A stretch of 46,426 nt of DNA. It comes from an uncultured Eubacterium sp. (GTDB lineage: Bacteria; Bacillota; Clostridia; Lachnospirales; Lachnospiraceae). Location of the stretch: the NCBI GenBank assembly GCA_900548465.1, contig URKY01000017.1:1-46426 (forward strand), written 5' to 3'. The position numbers were made by a program, and so were the translations under genes. Below the pieces are notes generated by a model. The model made no database searches, was not told the origin of the DNA, and worked only from the letters and a program-made list of their open reading frames with translations. This document shows, in pieces, positions 17,146 through 23,284 of the stretch (its first letter is position 1; each line of letters opens with the position of its first letter).

Positions 17146-17295
17146 ATGAGAACAAGAATTACTTTAGAATGTACAGAATGTAAGCAGAGAAACTACAATA
17201 CAACTAAGGATAAGAAGACACATCCTGACAGAGTAGAAACAAAGAAGTATTGTAAGTTCTGTCAGAAACATACATTACACAAAGAAACAAAATAG
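17146..17295 (+). CDS. rpmG: Ribosomal protein L33 (zinc-binding form)
   Basis: A 49-residue component of the large ribosomal subunit. The sequence begins [17 protein letters not shown] and has the two zinc-binding pairs CTEC and CKFC, so this is the Cys-containing (C+) form, which needs zinc. It is preceded by a strong GGAGGTGA site and a consensus promoter, and is followed 18 bases later by secE. The rpmG-secE-nusG order is standard in Firmicutes. Confidence 0.96.
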   Translation: MRTRITLECTECKQRNYNTTKDKKTHPDRVETKKYCKFCQKHTLHKETK

Positions 17296-17313
17296 TCTAT
17301 TTGGAGGTGCAAT

Positions 17314-17514
17314 ATGGCAGAAGCAAAGAAAAAAAGTGGCTTCAAGAACTGGTGGACAGGTCTTAAGGCAGAATTCTCAAAAATAATCTGGCCTACAAAG
17401 AAATCAGTAATCAGACAGACTATTGTTGTTGTGATTGTTACAGTTATTTTAGGAGTTCTTATTGGATTGCTTGATCAGCTGATACAGTTTGGTTTGGATA
17501 ACATTATTAAGTAA
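17314..17514 (+). CDS. secE: Preprotein translocase subunit SecE
   Basis: A 66-residue single-span membrane protein that clamps SecY in the protein-export channel. The N-terminal part is amphipathic and carries the conserved WPTKKSVIRQT. One transmembrane helix follows (VVVIVTVILGVLIGLLDQL). This short one-span form is typical of Gram-positive bacteria (E. coli SecE has three spans). GGAGG precedes the ATG, and nusG follows 27 bases later. Confidence 0.96.
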   Translation: MAEAKKKSGFKNWWTGLKAEFSKIIWPTKKSVIRQTIVVVIVTVILGVLIGLLDQLIQFGLDNIIK

Positions 17515-17541
17515 TAGGAATATTAATTAAGAGGTGATTAA

Positions 17542-18060
17542 ATGTCAGAAGCAAATTGGTACGTTGTTCATACTTATTCAGGATATGAGAACAAAGTAAA
17601 AACTAACATAGAACAGTCGATTGAGAACAGAAAGTTACAAGATCAGATATTGGAAGTATCAGTTCCTACACAGGAAGTGGTAGAATTAAAAAATGGCGTT
17701 AGAAAAGTTTCTGAGAAAAAACTTTTTCCGGGATACGTTCTCATTAATATGGTTATGAATGATGACACATGGTATGTTGTCAGAAATACAAGAGGCGTTA
17801 CGGGATTTGTAGGTCCGGGATCTAAACCGGTACCACTTTCAGCAGAAGAAATGATGACTCTTGGAGTTAAAAAGGAAAGAGTTGACGTTGATTTCACTGA
17901 AGGAGAAACAGTTAACGTTATTGCAGGCGTTTGGGAAGGTACCGCAGGTATCATCAAACGTATTGATGAAAGCAGACAGACAGTTACTATTAGTGTAGAT
18001 ATGTTTGGACGTGAGACTCCGGTTGAACTTAATTTCAACGAAGTCAAAAAAATGAATTAA
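17542..18060 (+). CDS. nusG: Transcription termination/antitermination factor NusG
   Basis: A 172-residue transcription elongation factor that binds RNA polymerase and links it to Rho or the ribosome. The NGN domain begins [19 protein letters not shown] and includes [14 protein letters not shown] and the conserved [11 protein letters not shown]. The C-terminal KOW domain is [20 protein letters not shown]. Length and domain order are standard. AGAGGTGA precedes the ATG. The ribosomal genes rplK and rplA follow with a structured leader between. Confidence 0.96.
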   Translation: MSEANWYVVHTYSGYENKVKTNIEQSIENRKLQDQILEVSVPTQEVVELKNGVRKVSEKKLFPGYVLINMVMNDDTWYVVRNTRGVTGFVGPGSKPVPLSAEEMMTLGVKKERVDVDFTEGETVNVIAGVWEGTAGIIKRIDESRQTVTISVDMFGRETPVELNFNEVKKMN

Positions 18061-18110
18061 GACCAATAAGGTTTTAATAAAGTGGCTAAGGCTGCTTATA
18101 GAAGAATGTT

Positions 18111-18156
18111 TTGCGGTGAATCGCAAGGCAGTGGGAGGGGTTCCCGATAATACCAC
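18111..18156 (+). promoter_or_regulatory. L1-type leader motif upstream of rplK
   Basis: A small hairpin, TTGCG/CGCAA (18111-18126), is followed by GTGGGAGGGG ... ATACCAC (18131-18156), whose GTGG and CCAC ends pair. A near copy stands before rplA. This matches the pattern in which free L1 binds its own mRNA by mimicking its 23S rRNA site; the assignment to L1 is inference from family knowledge. Confidence 0.6.
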
Positions 18157-18178
18157 ATTTTTTAGGAGGTGCCGAGAT

Positions 18179-18604
18179 ATGGCAAAGAAAGTAGAAGGAT
18201 ACATTAAATTGCAAATCGAAGCTGGAAAAGCAACACCAGCTCCACCTGTTGGACCAGCACTTGGACAATGGGGATTAAACATCGTTCAGTTCACAAAGGA
18301 CTTCAACGCAAGAACAGCTGATCAGCCGGGAATGACAATTCCAGTTGTAATCACTGTTTACCAGGATAAGAGTTTTAGTTTTATTACAAAGACTCCTCCA
18401 GCAGCAGTTTTATTAAAGAAAGCCTGCAAAATCCAGAAGGGTGCAGGTAACTCATTAAAAGAAACAGTTGCTACAATCTCAAAAGCAGATTTACAGCAGA
18501 TTGCTGAAACAAAGATGCAGGATCTTAACGCTGCAAACATTGAATCAGCTATGAGCATGATTGCAGGAACAGCAAGAAGCATGGGAATCAAGGTTGAAGA
18601 CTAA
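18179..18604 (+). CDS. rplK: Ribosomal protein L11
   Basis: A 141-residue large-subunit protein that forms the base of the GTPase stalk with 23S rRNA. It begins [20 protein letters not shown], with the typical [15 protein letters not shown] and [12 protein letters not shown] segments. ATG 18179 is chosen because AGGAGG lies 8 bases before it and the family starts here; the reading frame is open 63 bases further upstream, but that part overlaps the leader hairpins and is not coding. rplA follows after a 72-base gap. Confidence 0.97.
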   Translation: MAKKVEGYIKLQIEAGKATPAPPVGPALGQWGLNIVQFTKDFNARTADQPGMTIPVVITVYQDKSFSFITKTPPAAVLLKKACKIQKGAGNSLKETVATISKADLQQIAETKMQDLNAANIESAMSMIAGTARSMGIKVED

Positions 18605-18638
18605 TAACTAACAGTTATAAAAATGAATTGAAAGAAAC

Positions 18639-18664
18639 GTGGGAGGTATATCCGTTATTACCAC
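18639..18664 (+). promoter_or_regulatory. Second L1-type motif, upstream of rplA
   Basis: GTGGGAGGTA ... TTACCAC (18639-18664) repeats the motif found before rplK, with the same closing GTGG/CCAC pair and a shared CCG-T-AT core. It ends 3 bases before the rplA ribosome site GAGGAGG, a good position for translational control. Confidence 0.6.
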
Positions 18665-18676
18665 GAGGAGGTTTAA

Positions 18677-19375
18677 ATGAAGAGAGGAAAGAAATATACA
18701 GATGCAGCTAAATTAATCGATAAGGCTGTTCAGTATGACACAGAAGAAGCTATTTCTTTAGTAAAGAAATCAGCTGTTGCAAAGTTTGATGAAACAATAG
18801 AATGTCACATCAGAACAGGATGTGATGGACGTCACGCAGATCAGCAGATCCGTGGTGCCGTAGTATTACCTAACGGAACAGGTAAGACTGTAAGAGTTTT
18901 AGTTTTTGCTAAGGGTGCAAAGGCTGATGAAGCTCAGGCAGCAGGCGCAGATTTCGTTGGTGCAGAAGAATTAATTCCAAAGATCCAGAATGATGGTTGG
19001 TTTGACTTTGACGTAGTTGTAGCTACACCGGACATGATGGGAGTTGTTGGTAGACTTGGTCGTGTACTTGGACCTAAGGGCTTAATGCCAAACCCAAAAG
19101 CAGGTACAGTTACTATGGACGTTACTAAGGCTATTGAAGATATTAAAGCTGGTAAGATTGAATACAGACTTGACAAGGCAAACATTGTTCACGTTCCTGT
19201 AGGAAAAGCTTCATTTACAGAAGAACAACTTACTGAAAACTTCAATGCGTTAATGGACGCTATTATGAAGGTTAAACCGGCTGCAGTTAAGGGTGCTTAT
19301 CTTAAGACAGTTACTCTTACTTCAACAATGGGACCTGGAGTAAAGGTTAACGTAGCAAAAATCGTTAATGCTTAA
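18677..19375 (+). CDS. rplA: Ribosomal protein L1
   Basis: A 232-residue protein of the L1 stalk of the large subunit, which helps release deacylated tRNA. It begins [20 protein letters not shown]; the conserved signature [20 protein letters not shown] and [19 protein letters not shown] are present, as is [19 protein letters not shown]. Length is normal for the family. L1 also acts as a repressor of its own operon in several bacteria, which fits the two motifs nearby. The operon ends at a hairpin at 19387-19410. Confidence 0.97.
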   Translation: MKRGKKYTDAAKLIDKAVQYDTEEAISLVKKSAVAKFDETIECHIRTGCDGRHADQQIRGAVVLPNGTGKTVRVLVFAKGAKADEAQAAGADFVGAEELIPKIQNDGWFDFDVVVATPDMMGVVGRLGRVLGPKGLMPNPKAGTVTMDVTKAIEDIKAGKIEYRLDKANIVHVPVGKASFTEEQLTENFNALMDAIMKVKPAAVKGAYLKTVTLTSTMGPGVKVNVAKIVNA

Positions 19376-19386
19376 TTAAGTTTGTT

Positions 19387-19410
19387 ACAGGCGTATTTTG
19401 ATGCGCCTGT
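19387..19410 (+). terminator. Hairpin after rplA
   Basis: ACAGGCG (19387-19393) pairs with CGCCTGT (19404-19410), 7 bp. The -35 box of the following promoter begins with the last base of this stem, so a terminator and a new promoter are packed together. Confidence 0.5.
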
Positions 19411-19438
19411 TGACAATATATTTTTCATGTGCTATTAT
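19410..19438 (+). promoter_or_regulatory. Promoter of the rplJ-rplL unit
   Basis: A perfect TTGACA (19410-19415), 17-base spacer and TATTAT (19433-19438). Transcription should begin near 19445 and run through the L10 leader. Confidence 0.9.
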
Positions 19439-19445
19439 GCACAAG

Positions 19446-19590
19446 TGGTTAAAACCAATTGCCGAAGACAGTAGGTACTTAGCAGATTGTTTCTGTGTCA
19501 GTGTAAGAACGTATGTCGCCTACCGAGGAAATAAGTTTTAAGAATAGAACTTTATCCCTCTCTGTCTATGGCAGAGAGGATTTTTTATAT
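19446..19590 (+). ncRNA. L10 leader with intrinsic attenuator
   Basis: The untranslated leader contains the family's recognisable GCCGAAGACAGTAGGTAC (from about 19461) and CCTACCGAGG segments, which pair (GTAGG with CCTAC) to form the L10(L12)4 binding fold. It ends in a terminator: CCTCTCTG (19557-19564), loop, CAGAGAGG (19572-19579), then ATTTTTTA. Family knowledge: excess L10-L12 complex stabilises the fold and favours termination ahead of rplJ. Exact boundaries are approximate. An in-frame extension of rplJ overlaps this region but is not coding. Confidence 0.88.
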
Positions 19591-19638
19591 TCGAGCAATG
19601 AAGGTTGGAACCTAAATTTAATAAGGAGGCAAACATTC

Positions 19639-20133
19639 ATGGCAAAAGTAGAGTTAAAGAAACCTATAGTAGATGAGATTTCAGAGTTACTTAATGGTGC
19701 AGCTACAGCAGTTGTAGTTGATTACCGTGGACTTACTGTTGCTGAAGACACAGCTCTTCGTAAACAGTTAAGAGAAGCTGGTGTTGTATACAAAGTATAC
19801 AAGAACACAATGATTAACTTTGCAATCAAAGACACAGAATTTGCAGATTTAGCTCAGCATCTTGAAGGCCCTACAGCTATTGCCGTATGTAAAGATGATG
19901 CTACTGCAGCTGCTAGAGTACTTGCAAAATTTGCAAAGACAGCAGAAGCATTAGAAATCAAAGGCGGCGTTGTTGACGGTATTTACTATGATGCAGCAGG
20001 AATTGCTAAGATTGCATCTATTCCATCAAGAGATGTACTTCTCTCAAAATTACTTGGATCTATGCAGTCACCAATTACAAACTTCGCTCGTGTTATTAAG
20101 CAGATTGCTGAAAAGAACGAAGAAGTTGCATAA
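19639..20133 (+). CDS. rplJ: Ribosomal protein L10
   Basis: A 164-residue protein that anchors the L7/L12 dimers on the ribosomal stalk. It begins MAKVELKKPIVDEISELLNG and contains VVVDYRGLTVAEDTALRKQL, VYKVYKNTMINFAI and PSRDVLLSKLLGSMQSPI. ATG 19639 is fixed by AAGGAGG 8 bases upstream; the longer in-frame reading crosses the leader attenuator and is rejected. The 99-base gap to rplL holds two small hairpins (TGGCATAT/ATATGTCA and GTAGG/CCTAC) that may tune the L10:L12 ratio. Confidence 0.97.
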   Translation: MAKVELKKPIVDEISELLNGAATAVVVDYRGLTVAEDTALRKQLREAGVVYKVYKNTMINFAIKDTEFADLAQHLEGPTAIAVCKDDATAAARVLAKFAKTAEALEIKGGVVDGIYYDAAGIAKIASIPSRDVLLSKLLGSMQSPITNFARVIKQIAEKNEEVA

Positions 20134-20232
20134 TCTCGGTTAAAGAGATCCGTTAGTGGCATATGATTGATATGTCAGAACAGTAGGAAGAACCTACAGA
20201 TTAATATTAAAAATAATTAGGAGGATTTTACA

Positions 20233-20598
20233 ATGACAACAGCAGAAATCATTGAAGTAATCAAAGGATTAACAGTTTTAGAATTAAATGAATTAGTATC
20301 AGCATGTGAAGAAGAATTTGGAGTATCTGCAGCAGCAGGTGTTGTAGTTGCAGCAGGCGGAGCAGCTGGAGAAGCAGCTGAAGAAAAGACAGAATTTGAT
20401 GTAGAATTAACAGAAATCGGTGATCAGAAGGTTAAGGTTATCAAGGCTGTTAAGGATGCTACAGGTTTAGGACTTAAGGAAGCTAAGGAAGTAGTTGACG
20501 GAGCTCCTAAGGTTGTTAAGGAAGGTGTTTCTAAGGAAGAAGCTGAAGCTCTTAAGAAGCAGTTAGAAGAAGTTGGAGCTGTAGTTACTATCAAATAA
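20233..20598 (+). CDS. rplL: Ribosomal protein L7/L12
   Basis: A 121-residue acidic stalk protein, present in several copies per ribosome, that recruits translation GTPases. The N-terminal dimerisation part ([20 protein letters not shown]) is joined by an Ala/Gly-rich hinge ([19 protein letters not shown]) to the C-terminal domain ([37 protein letters not shown]). Codon use is strongly biased (CTT and TTA leucines, AAG lysines), fitting very high expression. A good terminator follows. Confidence 0.97.
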   Translation: MTTAEIIEVIKGLTVLELNELVSACEEEFGVSAAAGVVVAAGGAAGEAAEEKTEFDVELTEIGDQKVKVIKAVKDATGLGLKEAKEVVDGAPKVVKEGVSKEEAEALKKQLEEVGAVVTIK

Positions 20599-20634
20599 TT
20601 GATGTTAGAAAAATTTTAACTTCATAAATATGAT

Positions 20635-20679
20635 AAAAGGGCGGACAACTCGTATATACGACGGCGTCCGCCTTTTATA
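20635..20679 (+). terminator. Terminator after rplL
   Basis: AAAAGGGCGGAC (20635-20646) pairs with GTCCGCCTTTT (20666-20676) around a loop with its own CGTATATACG palindrome, and ends in TTTTATATT. Confidence 0.92.
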
Positions 20680-20694
20680 TTCAATCTAAAAGAA

Positions 20695-20723
20695 TTGGAT
20701 AATATATTTTAATAATATTATAA
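20695..20723 (+). promoter_or_regulatory. Probable promoter of the riboswitch-AGCS unit
   Basis: TTGGAT (20695-20700), 17-base spacer, TTATAA (20718-20723), a few bases before the riboswitch aptamer. A shifted -10 (TATAAC) is also possible. Confidence 0.5.
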
Positions 20724-20729
20724 CAAATG

Positions 20730-20890
20730 AGATACTGGAGAGGTCCGGATAATTAATGATTATTCGGGAGCCGAAGGTGTAAGGTATCAGTGATACCGAT
20801 CTCTCAGGCAAAAGGACAGGAGAAAAGAAGGCTACGTTGTAGTCTTGCATTTGCGCTTTTTACAATATAAGTGCGAGCTCTTCTGATTTA
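20730..20890 (+). ncRNA. Glycine riboswitch (single aptamer plus probable ghost aptamer)
   Basis: The aptamer has the class hallmarks: GGAGAGG, then AGCCGAAGG, GGTATCAGTGATACC as the P3a-type hairpin, and TCTCTCAGGCAAAAGGACAG. Only one full aptamer is present. Downstream, AGAAG (near 20829) can pair with CTTCT (near 20880) to close two hairpins, GGCTAC/GTAGTC and TGCGCTT/AAGTGCG, as expected of the ghost aptamer in single-domain glycine riboswitches. No T-run terminator follows, so control of translation, or of termination by an unseen alternative fold, is possible. It stands directly before an AGCS symporter, agreeing with glycine as substrate. Confidence 0.93.
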
Positions 20891-20913
20891 AATGTTAGGA
20901 GGCCAATTTAATT

Positions 20914-22347
20914 ATGGAACAATTTACAAAATTTTTGGAGAAGGTAGATAGCTTTGTGTGGGGAGTACCGCTTATTGTACTCATTCTTGCAGCAGGTATC
21001 TACCTTACTTTTCGTTTAAGGCTGTTGCAGGTTTTTCATTTACCTAAGGCACTTAAGTTCATGTTTAAAAACGAAGAGGAAGGTGAAGGGGAAGTAAGCA
21101 GTTTTGGAGCACTTTGTACAGCATTATCAGCAACTATTGGAACAGGAAATATCGTAGGTGTTGCTACAGCTATCGGATGTACGGCACTTGGTACGGCAGT
21201 TGGTGGCCCGGGCGCATTATTCTGGATGTGGGTTGCAGCATTCTTTGGAATGGCAACTAAATATGCTGAAGGTTTTTTAGCAGTCAGATATAGAACAATT
21301 GATGATGAAGGTCATGTTCTTGGCGGACCGTTCTACTATATTGAAAACGGTATGGGACATAAGTGGAAATGGCTTGCAAAAATATTTGCATTTTTTGGTA
21401 CTTGCGTAGGTTTGTTTGGTATAGGAACATTTACACAGGTTAATGGTATTGCATCGGCAACTTTGTCGTTCTTTGATCCTAATAAGGAAAACACCATGAA
21501 AATATTAGGCACTGAATATTCAATAGTAACAGTTATTACAGCTATTATTTTGGCAATATTTGTAGGATTGGTTGTTATTGGTGGATTACAGAGAATTGCA
21601 AAGGTATCACAGGTAGTTGTTCCGTTTATGGCAATCATTTATATTGTGGCAGTACTTGTACTTATTGTTGCAAATATTGAAAAATTACCTGGCGCATTGG
21701 CAACTATTGTTGAATATGCTTTTGGCGCAAAGGCAGCAGCAGGTGGTGTATTGGCAGCAATCGGTATTTCTATGCAAAAGGGTATTGCAAGAGGTATCTT
21801 CTCTAACGAGGCGGGGCTTGGTTCTGCACCTATTGCGGCAGCAGCGGCTAAGACGAAAGAACCTGTACGTCAGGGACTTGTTACAATGACAGGAACTTTT
21901 ATTGATACGATTATAGTTTGTACATTGACAGGTTTATCAATTGTAATGATGGGCTCATATCAGGTAAAAGGAATTGAAGGTGTTCAGGTTACAACTGATG
22001 CATTCCAGAAGGGACTTCATTTCCTGCCAAGCGAAGTTTCAGCATTTGTATTGATGATATGTTTAGTGTTCTTCGCATTTACAACAATTTTAGGTTGGGA
22101 TTACTATGGAGAAAGATGTCTTGAATATTTAACAAACAGAAATAAAAAGGCAGTAAAAGTATACAGATGGTTATATATTCTTGCGGTGTTCATTGGACCA
22201 TATATGACAGTTACAGCGGTTTGGACAATTGCTGATATCTTTAACGGTTTAATGGCAATACCTAATATTATTGCATTGTTTGCTTTGAGTGGAATTGTTG
22301 CTAAAGAAACAAGAGAATATTTTAAAGAGAAAAGACATAAACTATAA
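20914..22347 (+). CDS. AGCS-family Na+/glycine-alanine symporter, riboswitch-controlled
   Basis: A 477-residue integral membrane protein that imports small neutral amino acids with sodium. Typical segments: LRLLQVFHLPKALKFMF, ALSATIGTGNIVGVATAIG, GPGALFWMWVAAFFGMATKY, GIARGIFSNEAGLGSAPIA and FAFTTILGWDYYGERCLEYL. About ten or eleven membrane helices can be counted. Length fits the family. The upstream glycine riboswitch indicates glycine as inducer and probable substrate. The ATG follows TAGGAGG. A perfect terminator follows. A second AGCS gene lies at 38968-40626 and differs by an extra soluble domain. Confidence 0.94.
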   Translation: MEQFTKFLEKVDSFVWGVPLIVLILAAGIYLTFRLRLLQVFHLPKALKFMFKNEEEGEGEVSSFGALCTALSATIGTGNIVGVATAIGCTALGTAVGGPGALFWMWVAAFFGMATKYAEGFLAVRYRTIDDEGHVLGGPFYYIENGMGHKWKWLAKIFAFFGTCVGLFGIGTFTQVNGIASATLSFFDPNKENTMKILGTEYSIVTVITAIILAIFVGLVVIGGLQRIAKVSQVVVPFMAIIYIVAVLVLIVANIEKLPGALATIVEYAFGAKAAAGGVLAAIGISMQKGIARGIFSNEAGLGSAPIAAAAAKTKEPVRQGLVTMTGTFIDTIIVCTLTGLSIVMMGSYQVKGIEGVQVTTDAFQKGLHFLPSEVSAFVLMICLVFFAFTTILGWDYYGERCLEYLTNRNKKAVKVYRWLYILAVFIGPYMTVTAVWTIADIFNGLMAIPNIIALFALSGIVAKETREYFKEKRHKL

Positions 22348-22383
22348 TATTAGATATAGATACATATATAGAGATTGAGTTGT

Positions 22384-22414
22384 AAACACGCGTGGCTTGC
22401 CGCGCGTGTTTTTC
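22384..22414 (+). terminator. Terminator after the first AGCS gene
   Basis: AAACACGCG (22384-22392) pairs with CGCGTGTTT (22403-22411) and is followed by TTTT... A GC-rich alternative pairing of the inner bases also exists. Confidence 0.92.
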
Positions 22415-22424
22415 TATGTTTTTT

Positions 22425-23008
22425 GGCCGGGAATCGCTTGGCGAACCACCGATTACGTCAAAGCAGGAGAGGACAGGCTAGAATTGTGTAAACAATTGGC
22501 CGGGAGTTGCTTGGTGAGTCGCCAATTACGTCAAAAGGGGAGGAACCAAGCAAGAATTGTGTAAATCGCCGGCCGGGAGTTGCTTGGCGAGCTGCCGATT
22601 ACGTCAAAGCGGGAGGAATCAAGCAAGAATTGTGTAAATCGCCGGCCGGGAGTTGCTTGGCGAGTCGCCAATTACGTCAAAGCGGGAGGAAGCAAGCAAG
22701 AATTGTGTAAATCGCCGGCCGGGAGCAGCTTGGCGAGTCATCAATTACGTCAAAGTGGGAGAAAACAAGCAAGAATTGTGTAAACAGCCGGCTAATAGCA
22801 ACTTGGCAAACTACCAATTACGTCAAAGCGGGAGGAACCAAGCAAGAATTGTGTAAATCGCCGGCCGGGAGCAGCTTGGCAAGCCACCGATTACGTCAAA
22901 GTCAGAGAAAACAAGCGAGAATTGCGTAATCCACTGGCCGGGAGTTGCTTGGCGAGTCGCCAATTACGTCAAAGGGGGAGAAACCAAGCAAGAATTGTGT
23001 AAACTGCA
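22425..23008 (+). repeat. Array of eight 73-bp GC-rich tandem repeats upstream of rpoB
   Basis: Eight head-to-tail units of exactly 73 bases begin at 22425, 22498, 22571, 22644, 22717, 22790, 22863 and 22936; a broken ninth begins GGCTGGAAGCTG at 23009. Every unit keeps ATTACGTCAAA and most keep GGCCGGGAG at the start, CTTGG, GGGAG and AAGCAAGAATTGTGTAA. TTGCTTGG and CCAAGCAA form an 8-bp inverted repeat in the best units, and GGCG/CGCC a small inner hairpin. The array is far more G+C-rich than its surroundings. As 73 is not a multiple of three, open readings shift frame at each unit and end at the TAA of every third unit, so they are not genes. There are no unique spacers, so it is not CRISPR. 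Confidence 0.96.
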
Positions 23009-23056
23009 GGCTGGAAGCTGAAAAACGAAGCCGAAAAGCAACAACAAAACAAGGCA

Positions 23057-23104
23057 AGAAAATAAGACAAAATAAGCAGACAAAATAAGTCAAAATAAGT
23101 CAAC
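23057..23104 (+). repeat. Short A-tract direct repeats before the rpoB promoter
   Basis: Four copies of AAAATAAG, two of them in adjacent identical CAAAATAAGT units, start at 23059, 23069, 23082 and 23092, and an A6 tract follows at 23107. The spacing is near the helical repeat (10, 13 and 10 bases), ending 12 bases before the -35 box. This can act as an UP element or bent DNA. Confidence 0.7.
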
Positions 23105-23115
23105 ACAAAAAACAC

Positions 23116-23144
23116 TTGACGCATAAACCAAATAATGGTATATT
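23116..23144 (+). promoter_or_regulatory. Promoter of rpoB-rpoC
   Basis: TTGACG (23116-23121), 17-base spacer, TATATT (23139-23144), the same boxes and spacer as the rpmG promoter at 17022. It gives an rpoB leader of about 130 bases. Confidence 0.88.
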
Positions 23145-23164
23145 AAAATTTGCTATGCATAAAT

Positions 23165-23185
23165 AGGGGCGTAGTGCGCCCTTTT
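23165..23185 (+). terminator. Terminator-like hairpin in the rpoB leader
   Basis: AGGGGCG (23165-23171), loop TAGTG, CGCCCTT (23177-23183), then TT. It lies about 15 bases after the predicted transcription start, so it may attenuate rpoBC. The T-tract is short (TTTT), hence moderate confidence. Confidence 0.5.
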
Positions 23186-23284
23186 GATAAAGGTTTGGTT
23201 TACATAACTGGACTAAAACCTAAAAAAATAAAGTGGTAGCAATAAAATAATTAACAATATAAAGACAAGGAGTGAAAAAAGTCC

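Noticed and set aside
17643..18047. Minus-strand open readings opposite nusG and many other genes
   Set aside because: They are antisense shadows of well-identified genes, without ribosome sites or recognisable protein sequence.
18116..18178. N-terminal extension of L11
   Set aside because: It covers the L1-type hairpins; AGGAGG and the conserved MAKKVEGY fix the start at 18179.
19513..19638. N-terminal extension of L10
   Set aside because: The segment is the L10 leader attenuator; the conserved start is at 19639.
20827..20890. Second complete glycine aptamer
   Set aside because: The hallmark GCCGAAGG and CAGGCAAAAGGAC segments are absent; only a ghost-type fold is possible.
22507..22856. 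Three overlapping 67-codon open readings with similar sequence in the 73-bp array
   Set aside because: They arise because the repeat lacks stops in most frames. The 73-base period shifts the frame each unit, and there is no steady ribosome site or coding bias.
22425..23008. CRISPR array
   Set aside because: Units are contiguous and similar over their full 73 bases, with no unique spacers and no cas genes in the window.
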